64,000 nucleotides of DNA, taken from assembly GCA_016125385.1 (NCBI GenBank), contig WGLV01000026.1, positions 1-64,000 on the forward strand, in the 5' to 3' direction. Both the position numbers and the translations under genes were made by a program. Each line of letters starts with the position of its first letter. The stretch's first letter is position 1. Positions 27,101 through 35,893 of the stretch are shown one piece after another. The notes below the pieces were generated by a model. The model searched no databases. It was not told the origin of the DNA and was given only the letters and a program-made list of their open reading frames with translations. The stretch is from a bacterium (lineage in GTDB: Bacteria > Hinthialibacterota > Hinthialibacteria > Hinthialibacterales > Hinthialibacteraceae).

Positions 27101-27287
27101 ACCACATGAAGCCCTGAGAACCCTTGTAGACCTGCCGGACCTCGTTGCTGGGCATCCCGTCTTCCATCGTAAGACGGTCGACCGCCATGACGCTGGGGAT
27201 CGAAGAGAGCGATTGCGCGCTGGTCACAAAAGCGATGCACGTCAAAAGCGCCGTCGTTATGTAGAATCGAGTTTGAAAAAGAGTCAT
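24174..27287 (-). CDS. Propeller-Y_Y_Y-GGDEF membrane receptor (diguanylate cyclase)
   Basis: A 1037-residue protein. A signal peptide is followed by about fourteen two-component-regulator propeller repeats (GFMWFATDRGLVRYN, GTFWIGAQQGLNRFD, GRLWVGTALGGLYLF, ...), then a Y_Y_Y domain (FAALNFTRSHKNQFAYRLVP ... YTSLEPGDYEIQVKG), one membrane helix at ~814-832, a coiled coil and a GGDEF domain. GGEEF is at residues 944-948 and the inhibitory I-site RPGD lies five residues before it, so the cyclase should be active and product-inhibited. It probably senses a periplasmic saccharide and makes c-di-GMP. In Bacteroidetes this sensor usually carries a histidine kinase. I start at the ATG at 27287 with the signal peptide. 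Confidence 0.88.
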   Translation of the reverse strand: MTLFQTRFYITTALLTCIAFVTSAQSLSSIPSVMAVDRLTMEDGMPSNEVRQVYKGSQGFMWFATDRGLVRYNAYDFKTYQFQLHDSKSISDDELYSMLDNGDGTFWIGAQQGLNRFDVASGEFKRYYRNRDDTGGLRNDLIASLLKDSKGRLWVGTALGGLYLFHPETESFTAFVHDPANPQSLAGDRIKTLVEGPSGKIWVGRIGAKTLERFDPETREVEHFDIDVEPGNPNSRTWLVDIICMDIDSKGVVWFGTWDRGLYSYNPSTGIQQRFVNDPNDPDSLPSNIVQSIDEDENGLLWLGTRNGGLCVLDTETGNIKRVKLVWKTEPNATINTVLDAYWDPQGILWLGTMGDGVCRYDSNRQQIQYIKNDPKDPASLSNDRVFAVEAARDGTIWIGTDGGGLERYDPETEEFTHYLGEPGDPTKLETSTVISLLTDHQGRLWVGSWNSQTAPLAMYDPATRTFRCFPKEAGEPDPFSVAIVRSMCEDHEGVIWIGAESTALVEYDPEKDAFHYHKTGENGLKETTIRRVFEDHADRIWIATEMGLHYYDRESGRFHLFELESPGGDVLASCYVTTLFEDSKNNLWLGTDQGLYQLSSDRTRLQRYSTEDGLADDLVKSIEEDEDGYLWLSMENGKLTRFNPSLGVAVSYDHSDGLQNLAFTSNCSTVGAQGELYFGGLNGLNRIWPENITRNEYKPPIVITSFEVMGKTYPLQKELADHQRVVLNYDQNFISFEFAALNFTRSHKNQFAYRLVPLERDWNYCGSLRYARYTSLEPGDYEIQVKGSNNDLIWNEEGVSIPLTIRPPMWRTWWFQAALAGAIVLVAYLRYRDLRLQQRRLEREVARQTKELSEANQILERLSMQDGLTQVSNRRCFDRHIQNEWQRAVRNQTWLSLLFFDVDFFKKYNDCYDHVAGDDCLKKVARVLKNSARRPGDMAARFGGEEFVVLLAGTGADDALQFAEQLRAQIEDLGLPHETSGISPVVTVSAGVSSIIPDKTLSPDVLVKAADRGLYQAKENGRNQVSYFDPAHLMAK

Positions 27288-27344
27288 CGGGACGGCATTT
27301 CTCGCGCGACTTGGCGGCGGATAAGATGGATTATATATCGGCAA

Positions 27345-27671
27345 TATTTTATGCTTGTTTGACTATTTTACCACGGCAATCGTAACAAAGCGCAACAAAA
27401 TCACACAAATCATAAGAACAAAAAAACATCAATAATCCAGAAGAACTATATTACTCCAGCACAAAATTGTTCATTGAAACGATCGGCCCGAATCTCTGAA
27501 TGGATATCGCTGTAGAAATAAAGGAGGAAAAGAGAAATGATCGCGATAATCCACGCTGGATGCCGCCGCCTGAAAACAAACGCGGCGCTGAGCCGCAATG
27601 AAGGCTCAGCATGCACAAGCGGCGCAGAAGCATATGCAACAAACTGATTTACAGCGACTTAGGCGCGGCAC
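27345..27671 (+). other. Spacer with possible coupled small ORFs upstream of tRNA-Lys
   Basis: No established gene is present. On the plus strand an ATG at 27500 opens a 33-codon frame (MDIAVEIKEEKRND...) whose TGA at 27599-27601 overlaps an ATG at 27598 of a 25-codon frame (MKAQHAQAAQKH...) as ATGA. A third overlapping frame starts at 27537 with a very strong ribosome site (AAAGGAGG). A weak promoter (TTGACT near 27358) precedes them. None resembles a known protein. Confidence 0.25.
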
Positions 27672-27699
27672 TTGACTGGCCGCCGCAATAGAATATCAT
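27672..27699 (+). promoter_or_regulatory. Promoter of tRNA-Lys
   Basis: TTGACT (27672-27677) and TATCAT (27694-27699) are 16 bases apart, and the tRNA begins 17 bases downstream, the expected short leader for a single tRNA gene. Confidence 0.55.
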
Positions 27700-27715
27700 T
27701 CTGAACGTTTCGAGC

Positions 27716-27788
27716 GGGCCATTAGCTCAACTGGTAGAGCATCCGACTCTTAATCGGCAGGTTATAGGTTCGATTCCTATATGGCCCA
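27716..27788 (+). tRNA. tRNA-Lys(CTT)
   Basis: A 73-base cloverleaf: acceptor GGGCCAT pairs with ATGGCCC, the D-arm is GCTC/GAGC, the anticodon loop CTCTTAA gives anticodon CTT, and the T-loop is TTCGATT between ATAGG and CCTAT. The discriminator is A. The 3' CCA is not encoded. The top pair of the anticodon stem (T-C) is mismatched. Confidence 0.93.
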
Positions 27789-27893
27789 CTTCTCCCCTTC
27801 TCCTCAATTATCCACTCAAACGTTTCCAACACATACATCGATATTCTGACGGCATACAGGCGTTCAATATTACCCGATAAAAATACACGCGGA

Positions 27894-29231
27894 CTATTTT
27901 GAAAAATACCGCTCCGCGTAATCCAGAAACGCGGGCCAGTTGGGCCCAACCGTATGCCCGCCCTCATGCTGGCGAAATGCGATCTCGCCACTCACCAGCG
28001 CCGATTCGCGTGGCGGAAGTTCCGTTACGCCTAACCCCTTCTTACCCATCAACTCATACACCGGCCCGGCGTGAACCGCCGCTTCAAACATCCCTCGCGC
28101 GTCGATCCAGTTCCCTTCGACCTCGGGCGAACCCGCGCTGATAAAAACCGGTCTTGGCGCGCACAGTGCGATCAGCTCGTGAGCGTCGACCGGCAGGTCG
28201 AGCGGCGTCAACGGCCCCGCGTATTTGATGAAGTTCGGCGCAAACCAGTGATACTCGCCGGACGAAGCCAGGTTCTCCACCTGTTCGCCGAATACCCGGC
28301 GCAGAATCTTGGCACCGCCCGCTCCGGACGAGCCGATCAGTCCGATCGCGATACGCGGTTCATACGCCAGCGCCACCAGCGCCGCCTTGCCGTATCGCGA
28401 CAGCCCTTCGATCGCTACGCGCGTCTCATCGATATCCGCATTGGTTTCAAAGTAATCCATCGCCCGGCTCGCGCCCCACGCCCAGGCGCGCAACGCTCCC
28501 CAGTCGTCGAGTTTTCGCGGCTGGCCCTTGTTGACCAGACCGATGATCCCCTCACGCAGACCGGCGCCGTTATCCGCCTGGATGCTGGTGGGCGTAAGAA
28601 TCGCGTAAGCCCAGCCTTTCGCCAGAACCTGTTGCTGCCACGTCGGCCCCTGCTGCTGGCGGCGGAAAAATCCCGCCGGAAAGTTCCAGCCGAATTCAAC
28701 CACCACCGGCGCTGGCTGATCGATCTCGCGAGGCGTCGTCAGCGTCATCTGGATGTCGACGCTGATCGCCGGGTAAGCGGAATTATCCACGTGACCGGCA
28801 AGTTGTTTCGTTGTGATGGGTATATCGCCGTCCACCGATTCTGTCACGCCAACAACCTCCCACGTGACGGCGGGCGTCTTTTCAGGAACGCGCCCGTAAA
28901 TCTCCCGGTCGAAATCCTCAAACAGCTCGGCCTTGCGTTGTTGCCATTGGCCGGGGGTTTTGACCGGGGCGCCGTTATTGAATATCAGAGGATCGGGTAA
29001 CGACGTATAGGGAGTCGCTTTGGATTCGTCGCTGTTGGCGGCGTTGGGCGCCTTGGGATCGCCGGACGGCCCCGGGCGAAGCGACTCGATCCCCAGCATC
29101 TTCATCATCAGGCGATGATCTTCCAGGTTGAGTTTATTGATTCGTTCCCGTTCTTCGGGCGACCATTGCGCAAAAGCCTGCGCCGCAAAAAGCGCGATCA
29201 ATATGGCTGAACAGACGGATTTTTTCATCAC
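27894..29231 (-). CDS. CE15 glucuronoyl esterase-like protein
   Basis: A 445-residue exported alpha/beta hydrolase (signal peptide to residue 21). The CE15 nucleophile motif GLSRYGKAAL contains S278 (family pattern GxSRxGK), and H426 in HEGGHTVGPNW is the catalytic His candidate. Upstream lie DREIYGRVPE and VVVEFGWNFPAGFF, also typical of bacterial CE15 proteins. CE15 enzymes hydrolyse the ester between 4-O-methyl-glucuronate of xylan and lignin alcohols. A paralogue is encoded at 44180. This copy lacks the conserved NF-x-G-NH loop of the other one and has GWNFPAG there. Confidence 0.8.
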   Translation of the reverse strand: MMKKSVCSAILIALFAAQAFAQWSPEERERINKLNLEDHRLMMKMLGIESLRPGPSGDPKAPNAANSDESKATPYTSLPDPLIFNNGAPVKTPGQWQQRKAELFEDFDREIYGRVPEKTPAVTWEVVGVTESVDGDIPITTKQLAGHVDNSAYPAISVDIQMTLTTPREIDQPAPVVVEFGWNFPAGFFRRQQQGPTWQQQVLAKGWAYAILTPTSIQADNGAGLREGIIGLVNKGQPRKLDDWGALRAWAWGASRAMDYFETNADIDETRVAIEGLSRYGKAALVALAYEPRIAIGLIGSSGAGGAKILRRVFGEQVENLASSGEYHWFAPNFIKYAGPLTPLDLPVDAHELIALCAPRPVFISAGSPEVEGNWIDARGMFEAAVHAGPVYELMGKKGLGVTELPPRESALVSGEIAFRQHEGGHTVGPNWPAFLDYAERYFSK

Positions 29232-29350
29232 GGCGATTCTCTCCCAGCATGAAAATTTAAATCAGTATATGGATGCAAATTCCAAATACGATGCGATGGA
29301 ATAATCTCTTAGATAGAGTATCAGAATGCGATTATTCAAAACCATACAAA

Positions 29351-29608
29351 CTACCCTTTTCCAATCATCTTCTCGTATTCATCATGCGATCCAATCCAGA
29401 CCCAGATAAAATCTTTACCATCAGGCACAGCTAACGCTTGGTGATTGAGATCGATTCTCACAGACCAGAAATTCCCCACTTTCTTGAAATGCAGTGAGGG
29501 ATGACGTGGATTTTCCCGTAGCAGAGCGAAACGCTTGTCTGTTCGATTGCGAATTTCTTCGGGGAGAGAGTTGTATCGACGCCAGAATGAATTCGTCGTA
29601 TGGTGCAT
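29351..29608 (-). CDS. RelE/ParE-family toxin
   Basis: An 85-residue protein with the RelE/ParE layout: an N-terminal helix pair (TNSFWRRYNSLPEEIRNRTDKRFALLRENPRHPSLHFKKV) and a beta-sheet core (FWSVRIDLNHQALAVPDGKDFIWVWIGSHDEYEKMI). The His/Glu-containing GSHDEYE ending is typical of this toxin family. The expected role is an mRNA interferase or gyrase poison held by the antitoxin encoded just upstream. The start codon shares one base with the antitoxin stop (TGATG), which implies translational coupling. Confidence 0.75.
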   Translation of the reverse strand: MHHTTNSFWRRYNSLPEEIRNRTDKRFALLRENPRHPSLHFKKVGNFWSVRIDLNHQALAVPDGKDFIWVWIGSHDEYEKMIGKG

Positions 29609-29808
29609 CAGAGATTCCGCAATTCATCGCGCGCTTTCGCGTCGAGAGCTTCCTGAATCAGAAAGTCGAGTTTCCCTGTCTTCGAATCCGCCTCGATTTG
29701 CTCATCCCACATTTCCCAATCTTTTTCAAGAAACCGTTGGCGGAATTCCCGATACTCACTCTCTGAAAGTTCATCTACGGCTTTTTCGATTTCCGTTATC
29801 TTATTCAT
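29608..29808 (-). CDS. Antitoxin of the RelE/ParE pair
   Basis: A 66-residue acidic, helical protein (MNKITEIEKAVDELSESEYREFRQRFLEKDWEMWDEQIE...) ending in a stretch likely to wrap the toxin (KLDFLIQEALDAKARDELRNL). Short antitoxins of this pattern accompany RelE-type toxins. It has no obvious helix-turn-helix, so DNA binding would rest on its N-terminal part. A symmetric palindrome lies 25 bases upstream of its start. The identification relies on context and size. Confidence 0.7.
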   Translation of the reverse strand: MNKITEIEKAVDELSESEYREFRQRFLEKDWEMWDEQIEADSKTGKLDFLIQEALDAKARDELRNL

Positions 29809-29832
29809 CGTCAGACTCCGCCCTGCAATAGA

Positions 29833-29868
29833 GAATACGCATGCCGCTCCTGAATGGCATATCGATTC
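29833..29868 (-). promoter_or_regulatory. Palindromic operator candidate of the RelE/ParE-type pair
   Basis: The half-sites GAAT-N4-ATGCC (29833-29845) and GGCAT-N4-ATTC (29856-29868) are exactly symmetric about 29850.5. The position 25 bases before the antitoxin start fits autoregulation by the toxin-antitoxin complex. A clear -10/-35 pair could not be assigned. Confidence 0.4.
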
Positions 29869-29893
29869 TAACTCTATTTATAATCTTTTTATA

Positions 29894-30220
29894 CTACAGA
29901 ATCTCGTCTCCGCGCGGGCCTGTTTCTGGAACGATTGAAAAGCGCAACCCAATCGCGCTCAGGATTTTTTCCAGCGTTTCGAGTTTCGGGTTCCCTGCTT
30001 TCGAGAGAGATTTATACAGGCTTTCACGGCCCAGATTGGTTTTTTCGGCGAGGGCTGACATACCACCCAGACGCGCATCGGCGACGTTTTTCAAAGCCAG
30101 TTTAAAAAGTTCCATATCGCCATCGGCGAGGCATTCTTCAAGATACAACGCCGCTCGTTCCGGGTCTTTTAACAGTTCCAAACCGATTTCCTTAAATGGC
30201 CTGCTCGCTTTTCTAGTCAT
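29894..30220 (-). CDS. HigA2-like addiction-module antidote protein
   Basis: A 108-residue protein matching the chromosomal addiction-module antidote family (TIGR02684 type). The N-terminal DPERAALYLEECLADGDMELFKLALKNVADARLGG precedes an XRE-like helix-turn-helix, MSALAEKTNLGRESLYKSLSKAGNPKLETLEKILSAIG. It should bind its own promoter and neutralise the toxin encoded upstream. I start at the ATG at 30220, where family similarity begins and GGGAGG precedes; two in-frame ATGs further upstream overlap the toxin more. It overlaps the toxin stop by 8 bases. Confidence 0.75.
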   Translation of the reverse strand: MTRKASRPFKEIGLELLKDPERAALYLEECLADGDMELFKLALKNVADARLGGMSALAEKTNLGRESLYKSLSKAGNPKLETLEKILSAIGLRFSIVPETGPRGDEIL

Positions 30221-30556
30221 GGCCTCCCGCGCTTTCATAATCGGCAAGGTATTCGATCGCTGTTTGAACCACTCTACTCTGATCTTTTTTTGTTGAACCA
30301 GCTAGTAACAAAACCTGTTTATTATTCACGATTGTATAAAAGATTCGATATCCAGGGCCGTAATGCTCACGCATTTCATAAAGTCTTTTGGTTCCCTTCA
30401 CTTCTTTCCAGTCGCCAAAGTTCCCGAGAGAAGCCCGGTCGATCCGCGCATGAATTTTGATTTGGGCGACCTTATCTTTAAGCCCCAACAACCAATCGCT
30501 AAATGGAGATTCTCCTTTGCTGTCTCGTATAGTTCGATTTCATACATAGTCGCCAT
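30213..30556 (-). pseudogene. RelE/HigB-type addiction toxin with a -1 frameshift near its 5' end
   Basis: The main frame from about 30515 to 30213 encodes GESPFSDWLLGLKDKVAQIK...ALGNFG-type sequence and IHARIDRASLGNFGDWKEVKG...HYGPGYRIFYTIV, the TIGR02683-type addiction killer fold. Its natural N-terminus (MATMYEIELYETAK) is in another frame starting at the ATG at 30556. The join would need one more G at AAAGGAG (30512-30518). The toxin frame has a stop just upstream and only TTG codons as alternative starts. So the toxin is either inactivated by a one-base deletion, made by frameshifting, or restarted at TTG 30491. The promoter and antitoxin appear intact. Confidence 0.65.
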
Positions 30557-30564
30557 TTCATCTC

Positions 30565-30593
30565 ATTGTATCTCGCAGGATACAGGCTGTCAA
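30565..30593 (-). promoter_or_regulatory. Consensus promoter with embedded operator for the addiction module
   Basis: On the minus strand TTGACA (30593..30588) and TACAAT (30570..30565) are separated by exactly 17 bases. The palindrome TGTATC-N6-GATACA (30567-30584) covers the spacer and -10. This arrangement is expected for repression by the antitoxin-toxin complex. Confidence 0.65.
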
Positions 30594-30653
30594 GATGGAA
30601 TTTTACTGTGCCATCTCGTCCGTCAGTTCATACTACTGAAATTTCTTTATCAC

Positions 30654-31166
30654 TCAAAAAAACGATGCGATTAACGTTCCCGCCAGCGCAAGGATCAGCC
30701 CAATTACAATTGGCTTAATATAATCATCATGCATTTTCATCCACAGACTTTGTTGAACAGCCATTTTCCCGTGACAATACAAGCATACATTTGCAGCAAC
30801 ACTTCCTGGATTATAGATAGTGCCACTATAGATCCATCCACCACCTTCGCCGGATTCATTTATTTGTTGGCTCATGATACCAAATTCATAACTCCCTGAG
30901 TATTGTTTCAATGCACGATACCAACAAATTACAGGATCGGGATGATTTAAATTTGAATAAGAATCCTCTTGGTTTGATATTGCTTTATTAAGAAGTTGCC
31001 CAGCCAAATTTGATAAACTTTCAAATTCCATCTTCACCTCTTTGCTTGGACATGCTGCCAATCGCCAATATTCGCCCGCTGCCCCAGTTTGTTCGTCCAA
31101 ACGGGCGAATTTCAGGCTATCAGCAATCCGTTTGAATCGAGTTTCTAAGTCCAGCCAATTTTCCAT
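30654..31166 (-). CDS. Unrecognised tail-anchored protein
   Basis: A 170-residue protein I do not recognise. Residues 1-145 are soluble and contain LETRFKRIADSLKF, a helical middle, and Gly/Ser/Tyr-rich sequence (SGEGGGWIYSGTIYNPG). Residues ~149-170 form one hydrophobic helix at the extreme C-terminus (YIKPIVIGLILALAGTLIASFF), so it should be tail-anchored with the soluble part in the cytoplasm. A CLYCH motif near residue 128 resembles a haem-binding CxxCH, but there is no export signal, so this is probably coincidental. Base composition is AT-richer than in neighbouring genes. It stands alone upstream of the two toxin-antitoxin pairs. Confidence 0.6.
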   Translation of the reverse strand: MENWLDLETRFKRIADSLKFARLDEQTGAAGEYWRLAACPSKEVKMEFESLSNLAGQLLNKAISNQEDSYSNLNHPDPVICWYRALKQYSGSYEFGIMSQQINESGEGGGWIYSGTIYNPGSVAANVCLYCHGKMAVQQSLWMKMHDDYIKPIVIGLILALAGTLIASFF

Positions 31167-31248
31167 AATAACCTCCTACCTCCTGAATTCCGACTATTCA
31201 TCTGTTGTCGAGTCGGTTATTATTATATCCCCGCCTCGCCGATTTTGA

Positions 31249-31297
31249 TTGACACGGGCCGGGAGATCGTGCTACTTGTTACGCGTACGTACCAAGT
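31249..31297 (+). promoter_or_regulatory. Promoter and palindromic operator of the MarR gene
   Basis: TTGACA (31249-31254) is followed at 18 bases by a weak -10 (TACTTG). That -10 lies inside an imperfect 24-base palindrome at 31274-31297 with half-sites ACTTGTTACG and CGTACCAAGT. The length and position are those of a MarR dimer operator, so the downstream regulator probably represses itself. Confidence 0.5.
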
Positions 31298-31338
31298 GCG
31301 GATCATGCCGCCACGCGCGGCGAGGGGGAGCCGGATTC

Positions 31339-31821
31339 ATGACCGACGACAGGGGCGACGTACTCGCCGCCGCGAAGGCGATCTTCGGCGAAAGCGATGG
31401 CCACGAGCTGGCCATGAGCCTGCGCCGAGCCTACCTGGCTCTTCATCGCGCCACCAACGCCGCGTTGCATCCGTCCGGCCTGTCAGCCGATTCGTTTACC
31501 CTGCTGACCATCCTGTCTGAACTCGGCGCCATGACCCAGAAAGAGCTGGGAGACAAAGCCTCTTCCGACGCCAACACCGTCAGCGCCATGCTCTCCCGGC
31601 TTGAGTCGCGCGGCCTGATCGCGCGCGAACCTCACCCCAGCGACGGACGCGCACGTATCGTTAAACTGACCGAGGCGGGCCGTCACACTCAACGCGAACT
31701 GTGGGAACTCAGCCAGCCGATCCGCGACGAACTCGAACGCCGCTTCGATTCAACCGAACGCATGCAACTGACCAACGTGTTTAAACGAATCGCGGATAGT
31801 CTCGGAGACGCGCGAGGCTGA
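31339..31821 (+). CDS. MarR-family transcriptional regulator
   Basis: A 160-residue regulator. Its central winged helix reads SADSFTLLTILSELGAMTQKELGDKASSDANTVSAMLSRLESRGLIAREPHPSDGRARIVKLTEAGRH, with the DGR wing typical of MarR proteins; the flanking helices form the dimer domain. MarR proteins usually sense phenolic or aromatic ligands and leave DNA when bound. The ATG at 31339 is preceded by GAGGGGGAG. Two CE1 feruloyl-esterase-like genes follow in the same direction after 120 bases, which suggests an aromatic acid such as ferulate as inducer. That link is inference. Confidence 0.85.
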   Translation: MTDDRGDVLAAAKAIFGESDGHELAMSLRRAYLALHRATNAALHPSGLSADSFTLLTILSELGAMTQKELGDKASSDANTVSAMLSRLESRGLIAREPHPSDGRARIVKLTEAGRHTQRELWELSQPIRDELERRFDSTERMQLTNVFKRIADSLGDARG

Positions 31822-31941
31822 CGCCGCCTATTACTGTAAATGCTCAGCCCGTCTCTCATCCGGAGACGGGCCTTGCTATACCAGCCGCCGGAACCCGGTT
31901 CAAAACGCAACGCCGGCGGCGAATCCACCTGGGAGGATTGA

Positions 31942-34304
<2,363 letters not shown>

Positions 34305-34327
34305 ACCGATTTCCGTTAATCGGAACA

Positions 34328-34369
34328 AAGAACGCCTTATTTCCGACTATGAGGGAATAAGGCGTTTTT
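34328..34369 (+). terminator. Intrinsic terminator of the esterase operon
   Basis: A stem of 11 perfect pairs (34331-34341 AACGCCTTATT with 34356-34366) extended by three more, followed by TTTTT, 25 bases after the second esterase. Confidence 0.88.
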
Positions 34370-34505
34370 CGTTGCGGCCAATAACCCTCAACCTGAATCT
34401 GACTTGCCCGCATGGGGGCGTATCGAATATGATATGCGTCCCTTCATCATGCTTTCCATCCATGACCCGCTACAGAAACCGATGAACTGATAAGGAGAGG
34501 AACGT

Positions 34506-35048
34506 ATGAAACGACGAAGTCTGTTTACCGCGGTACTCGGCCTGGCGATGGGCGCTCTGACCATGGGCGCGCAGGCGCAGGACATCAAACCCCAAGCGAG
34601 CCCCTACGCCGAAGTGTTACAGCGTATCGGGACCACCGATGTGAAGATCACCTATCACCGTCCCGGCGTGAAAGGCCGTCAAATCTGGGGGGAACTGGTT
34701 CCTTACCATTCCGAAAAACCCTGGCGCGCGGGCGCGAACGACGCCACCACCTTCTCGATCAACAAAGACGTCAAGATCGAAGGCAAGCCGCTGCCGGCTG
34801 GTAACTACACGTTTTACATCGACGTGGGCGAAGACGAATGGACGCTGATCTTCAGCAAGGTTGAAAAAACGTGGGGCAGTTTTAATTACGACGCCAAAGA
34901 CGACGCCTTGCGCGTCAAGGTCAAACCCCAGGAAGCGCCGATGAAAGAATGGCTGGTTTACGGTTTCGGCGACCTGACGATGAAATCCGCCTCGGCGTAC
35001 ATCCATTGGGAAAAACTGAAGGCGTCATTCAAAATCGAGACGGAATAA
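34506..35048 (+). CDS. DUF2911 exported protein
   Basis: A 180-residue protein with a signal peptide (to about residue 24) and the whole DUF2911 pattern: DVKITYHRPGVKGRQIWGELVPY, WRAGANDATTFSINKDVKIEG, LPAGNYTFYID, EWTLIFSKVEKTWGSFNYDAKDDALRV. The family is common in marine and soil Bacteroidetes and Planctomycetes and has no assigned function. AAGGAGAGG lies just upstream of the ATG. It stands between terminators and is probably monocistronic. Confidence 0.85.
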   Translation: MKRRSLFTAVLGLAMGALTMGAQAQDIKPQASPYAEVLQRIGTTDVKITYHRPGVKGRQIWGELVPYHSEKPWRAGANDATTFSINKDVKIEGKPLPAGNYTFYIDVGEDEWTLIFSKVEKTWGSFNYDAKDDALRVKVKPQEAPMKEWLVYGFGDLTMKSASAYIHWEKLKASFKIETE

Positions 35049-35074
35049 AACCCGCCCGGCCATACGCAAAAACG

Positions 35075-35110
35075 AACCGGAGGTGGAACGTTCCGCCTCC
35101 GGTTTTTTTG
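35075..35110 (+). terminator. Intrinsic terminator after the DUF2911 gene
   Basis: Stem AACCGGAGG-N-GGAA paired with TTCC-N-CCTCCGGTT (35075-35104), followed by seven T. Confidence 0.88.
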
Positions 35111-35188
35111 TCGTCGAAATTCGATGGAATTTGAGCGCGTCCCGGCGCGCGGTTGAATGAGAAAGCGTGAATCCCGGTTCAGCCGGTT

Positions 35189-35665
35189 TTATTGCACGGA
35201 AGAGGTCCGGGCCTTGAGGCAGTGTTTGCAGACGCCGCGCAGTTCGGCTCTTTCGACGCGAACTTCACCCAACGCGCCAATGGAATCAGGCGGGAGAAGC
35301 CGATCGAACTCGGGCCAGTAAAAATCGTAGATCGCTTTGCACTCGACGCAGATGAAATGATGGTGCGGCTCCACGTTTGAATCGAACCGGCCCTTGTCAG
35401 AGAGACATTGCACCCGGGAGATGAGTCCGTGTTCTTCAAACAGCGCCAGCGTACGATAGACCGTATCGATTGAAACGGTGGGCAGTTTATGGCGGATCAG
35501 ATGATACACATCCTCCGCCGCGGGGTGTCCTATGGTTTCAAGCAACGCCTGATAAATTTCAAGGCGCTGATGGGTTACCTTTAACCCTTGAGTGCGGCAA
35601 AGGTCTGTAAACGTCTTGACGCGCTCGTCAATCTCTTTCCGATTCATCTGCTTCACGCTGGCCAT
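35189..35665 (-). CDS. perR: Fur-family regulator, PerR-like
   Basis: A 158-residue Fur-family repressor. The winged helix contains KVTHQRLEIYQALLETIGHPAAEDVY and SIDTVYRTLALFEEHGLI. The metal sites include RFD (D95), HHHF (101-104) and YDF (D114), and the structural zinc site is C107xxC110 with C146xxC149. The pair of Asp ligands (RFD and YDF) is the PerR signature, used for peroxide sensing by metal-catalysed His oxidation. The gene is divergent from rubrerythrin, a typical PerR target. I start at MASVKQ (35665); an upstream in-frame start adds eight residues. PerR rather than Fur is an inference from these residues and the neighbour. Confidence 0.8.
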   Translation of the reverse strand: MASVKQMNRKEIDERVKTFTDLCRTQGLKVTHQRLEIYQALLETIGHPAAEDVYHLIRHKLPTVSIDTVYRTLALFEEHGLISRVQCLSDKGRFDSNVEPHHHFICVECKAIYDFYWPEFDRLLPPDSIGALGEVRVERAELRGVCKHCLKARTSSVQ

Positions 35666-35807
35666 CCTGAACCTGCCAATTGGAATCAAATCAGGGCAAA
35701 CGTTTCAAAATGAGCCGTTCAACCGCCTTGCAGGCAACAATCAGTGTATCCGTAATGCACTTATTTACAATATCAGCCGAAAATCTTTACGAAATCACTC
35801 TGGCGGC

Positions 35808-35837
35808 TTGACTTTCACATGCTCGCGTCCAATAAAT
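35808..35837 (+). promoter_or_regulatory. Candidate rubrerythrin promoter
   Basis: TTGACT (35808-35813) is followed after 18 bases by ATAAAT (35832-35837). An AT-rich stretch just downstream (ATAAGAATAATT) could include a Per-box-like operator, but the match to the known consensus is weak. Confidence 0.4.
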
Positions 35838-35893
35838 AAGAATAATTCCGAAAGTCATCTTCGTACAGACGCATCCGTGAAAGGAACCCAACC

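Noticed and set aside
30750-30800. CLYCH as a c-type haem site in the tail-anchored protein
   Set aside because: No signal peptide or cytochrome context; the soluble part should be cytoplasmic.
35837-35860. Per box in front of rubrerythrin
   Set aside because: The AT-rich stretch matches the 15-base consensus too poorly to claim.
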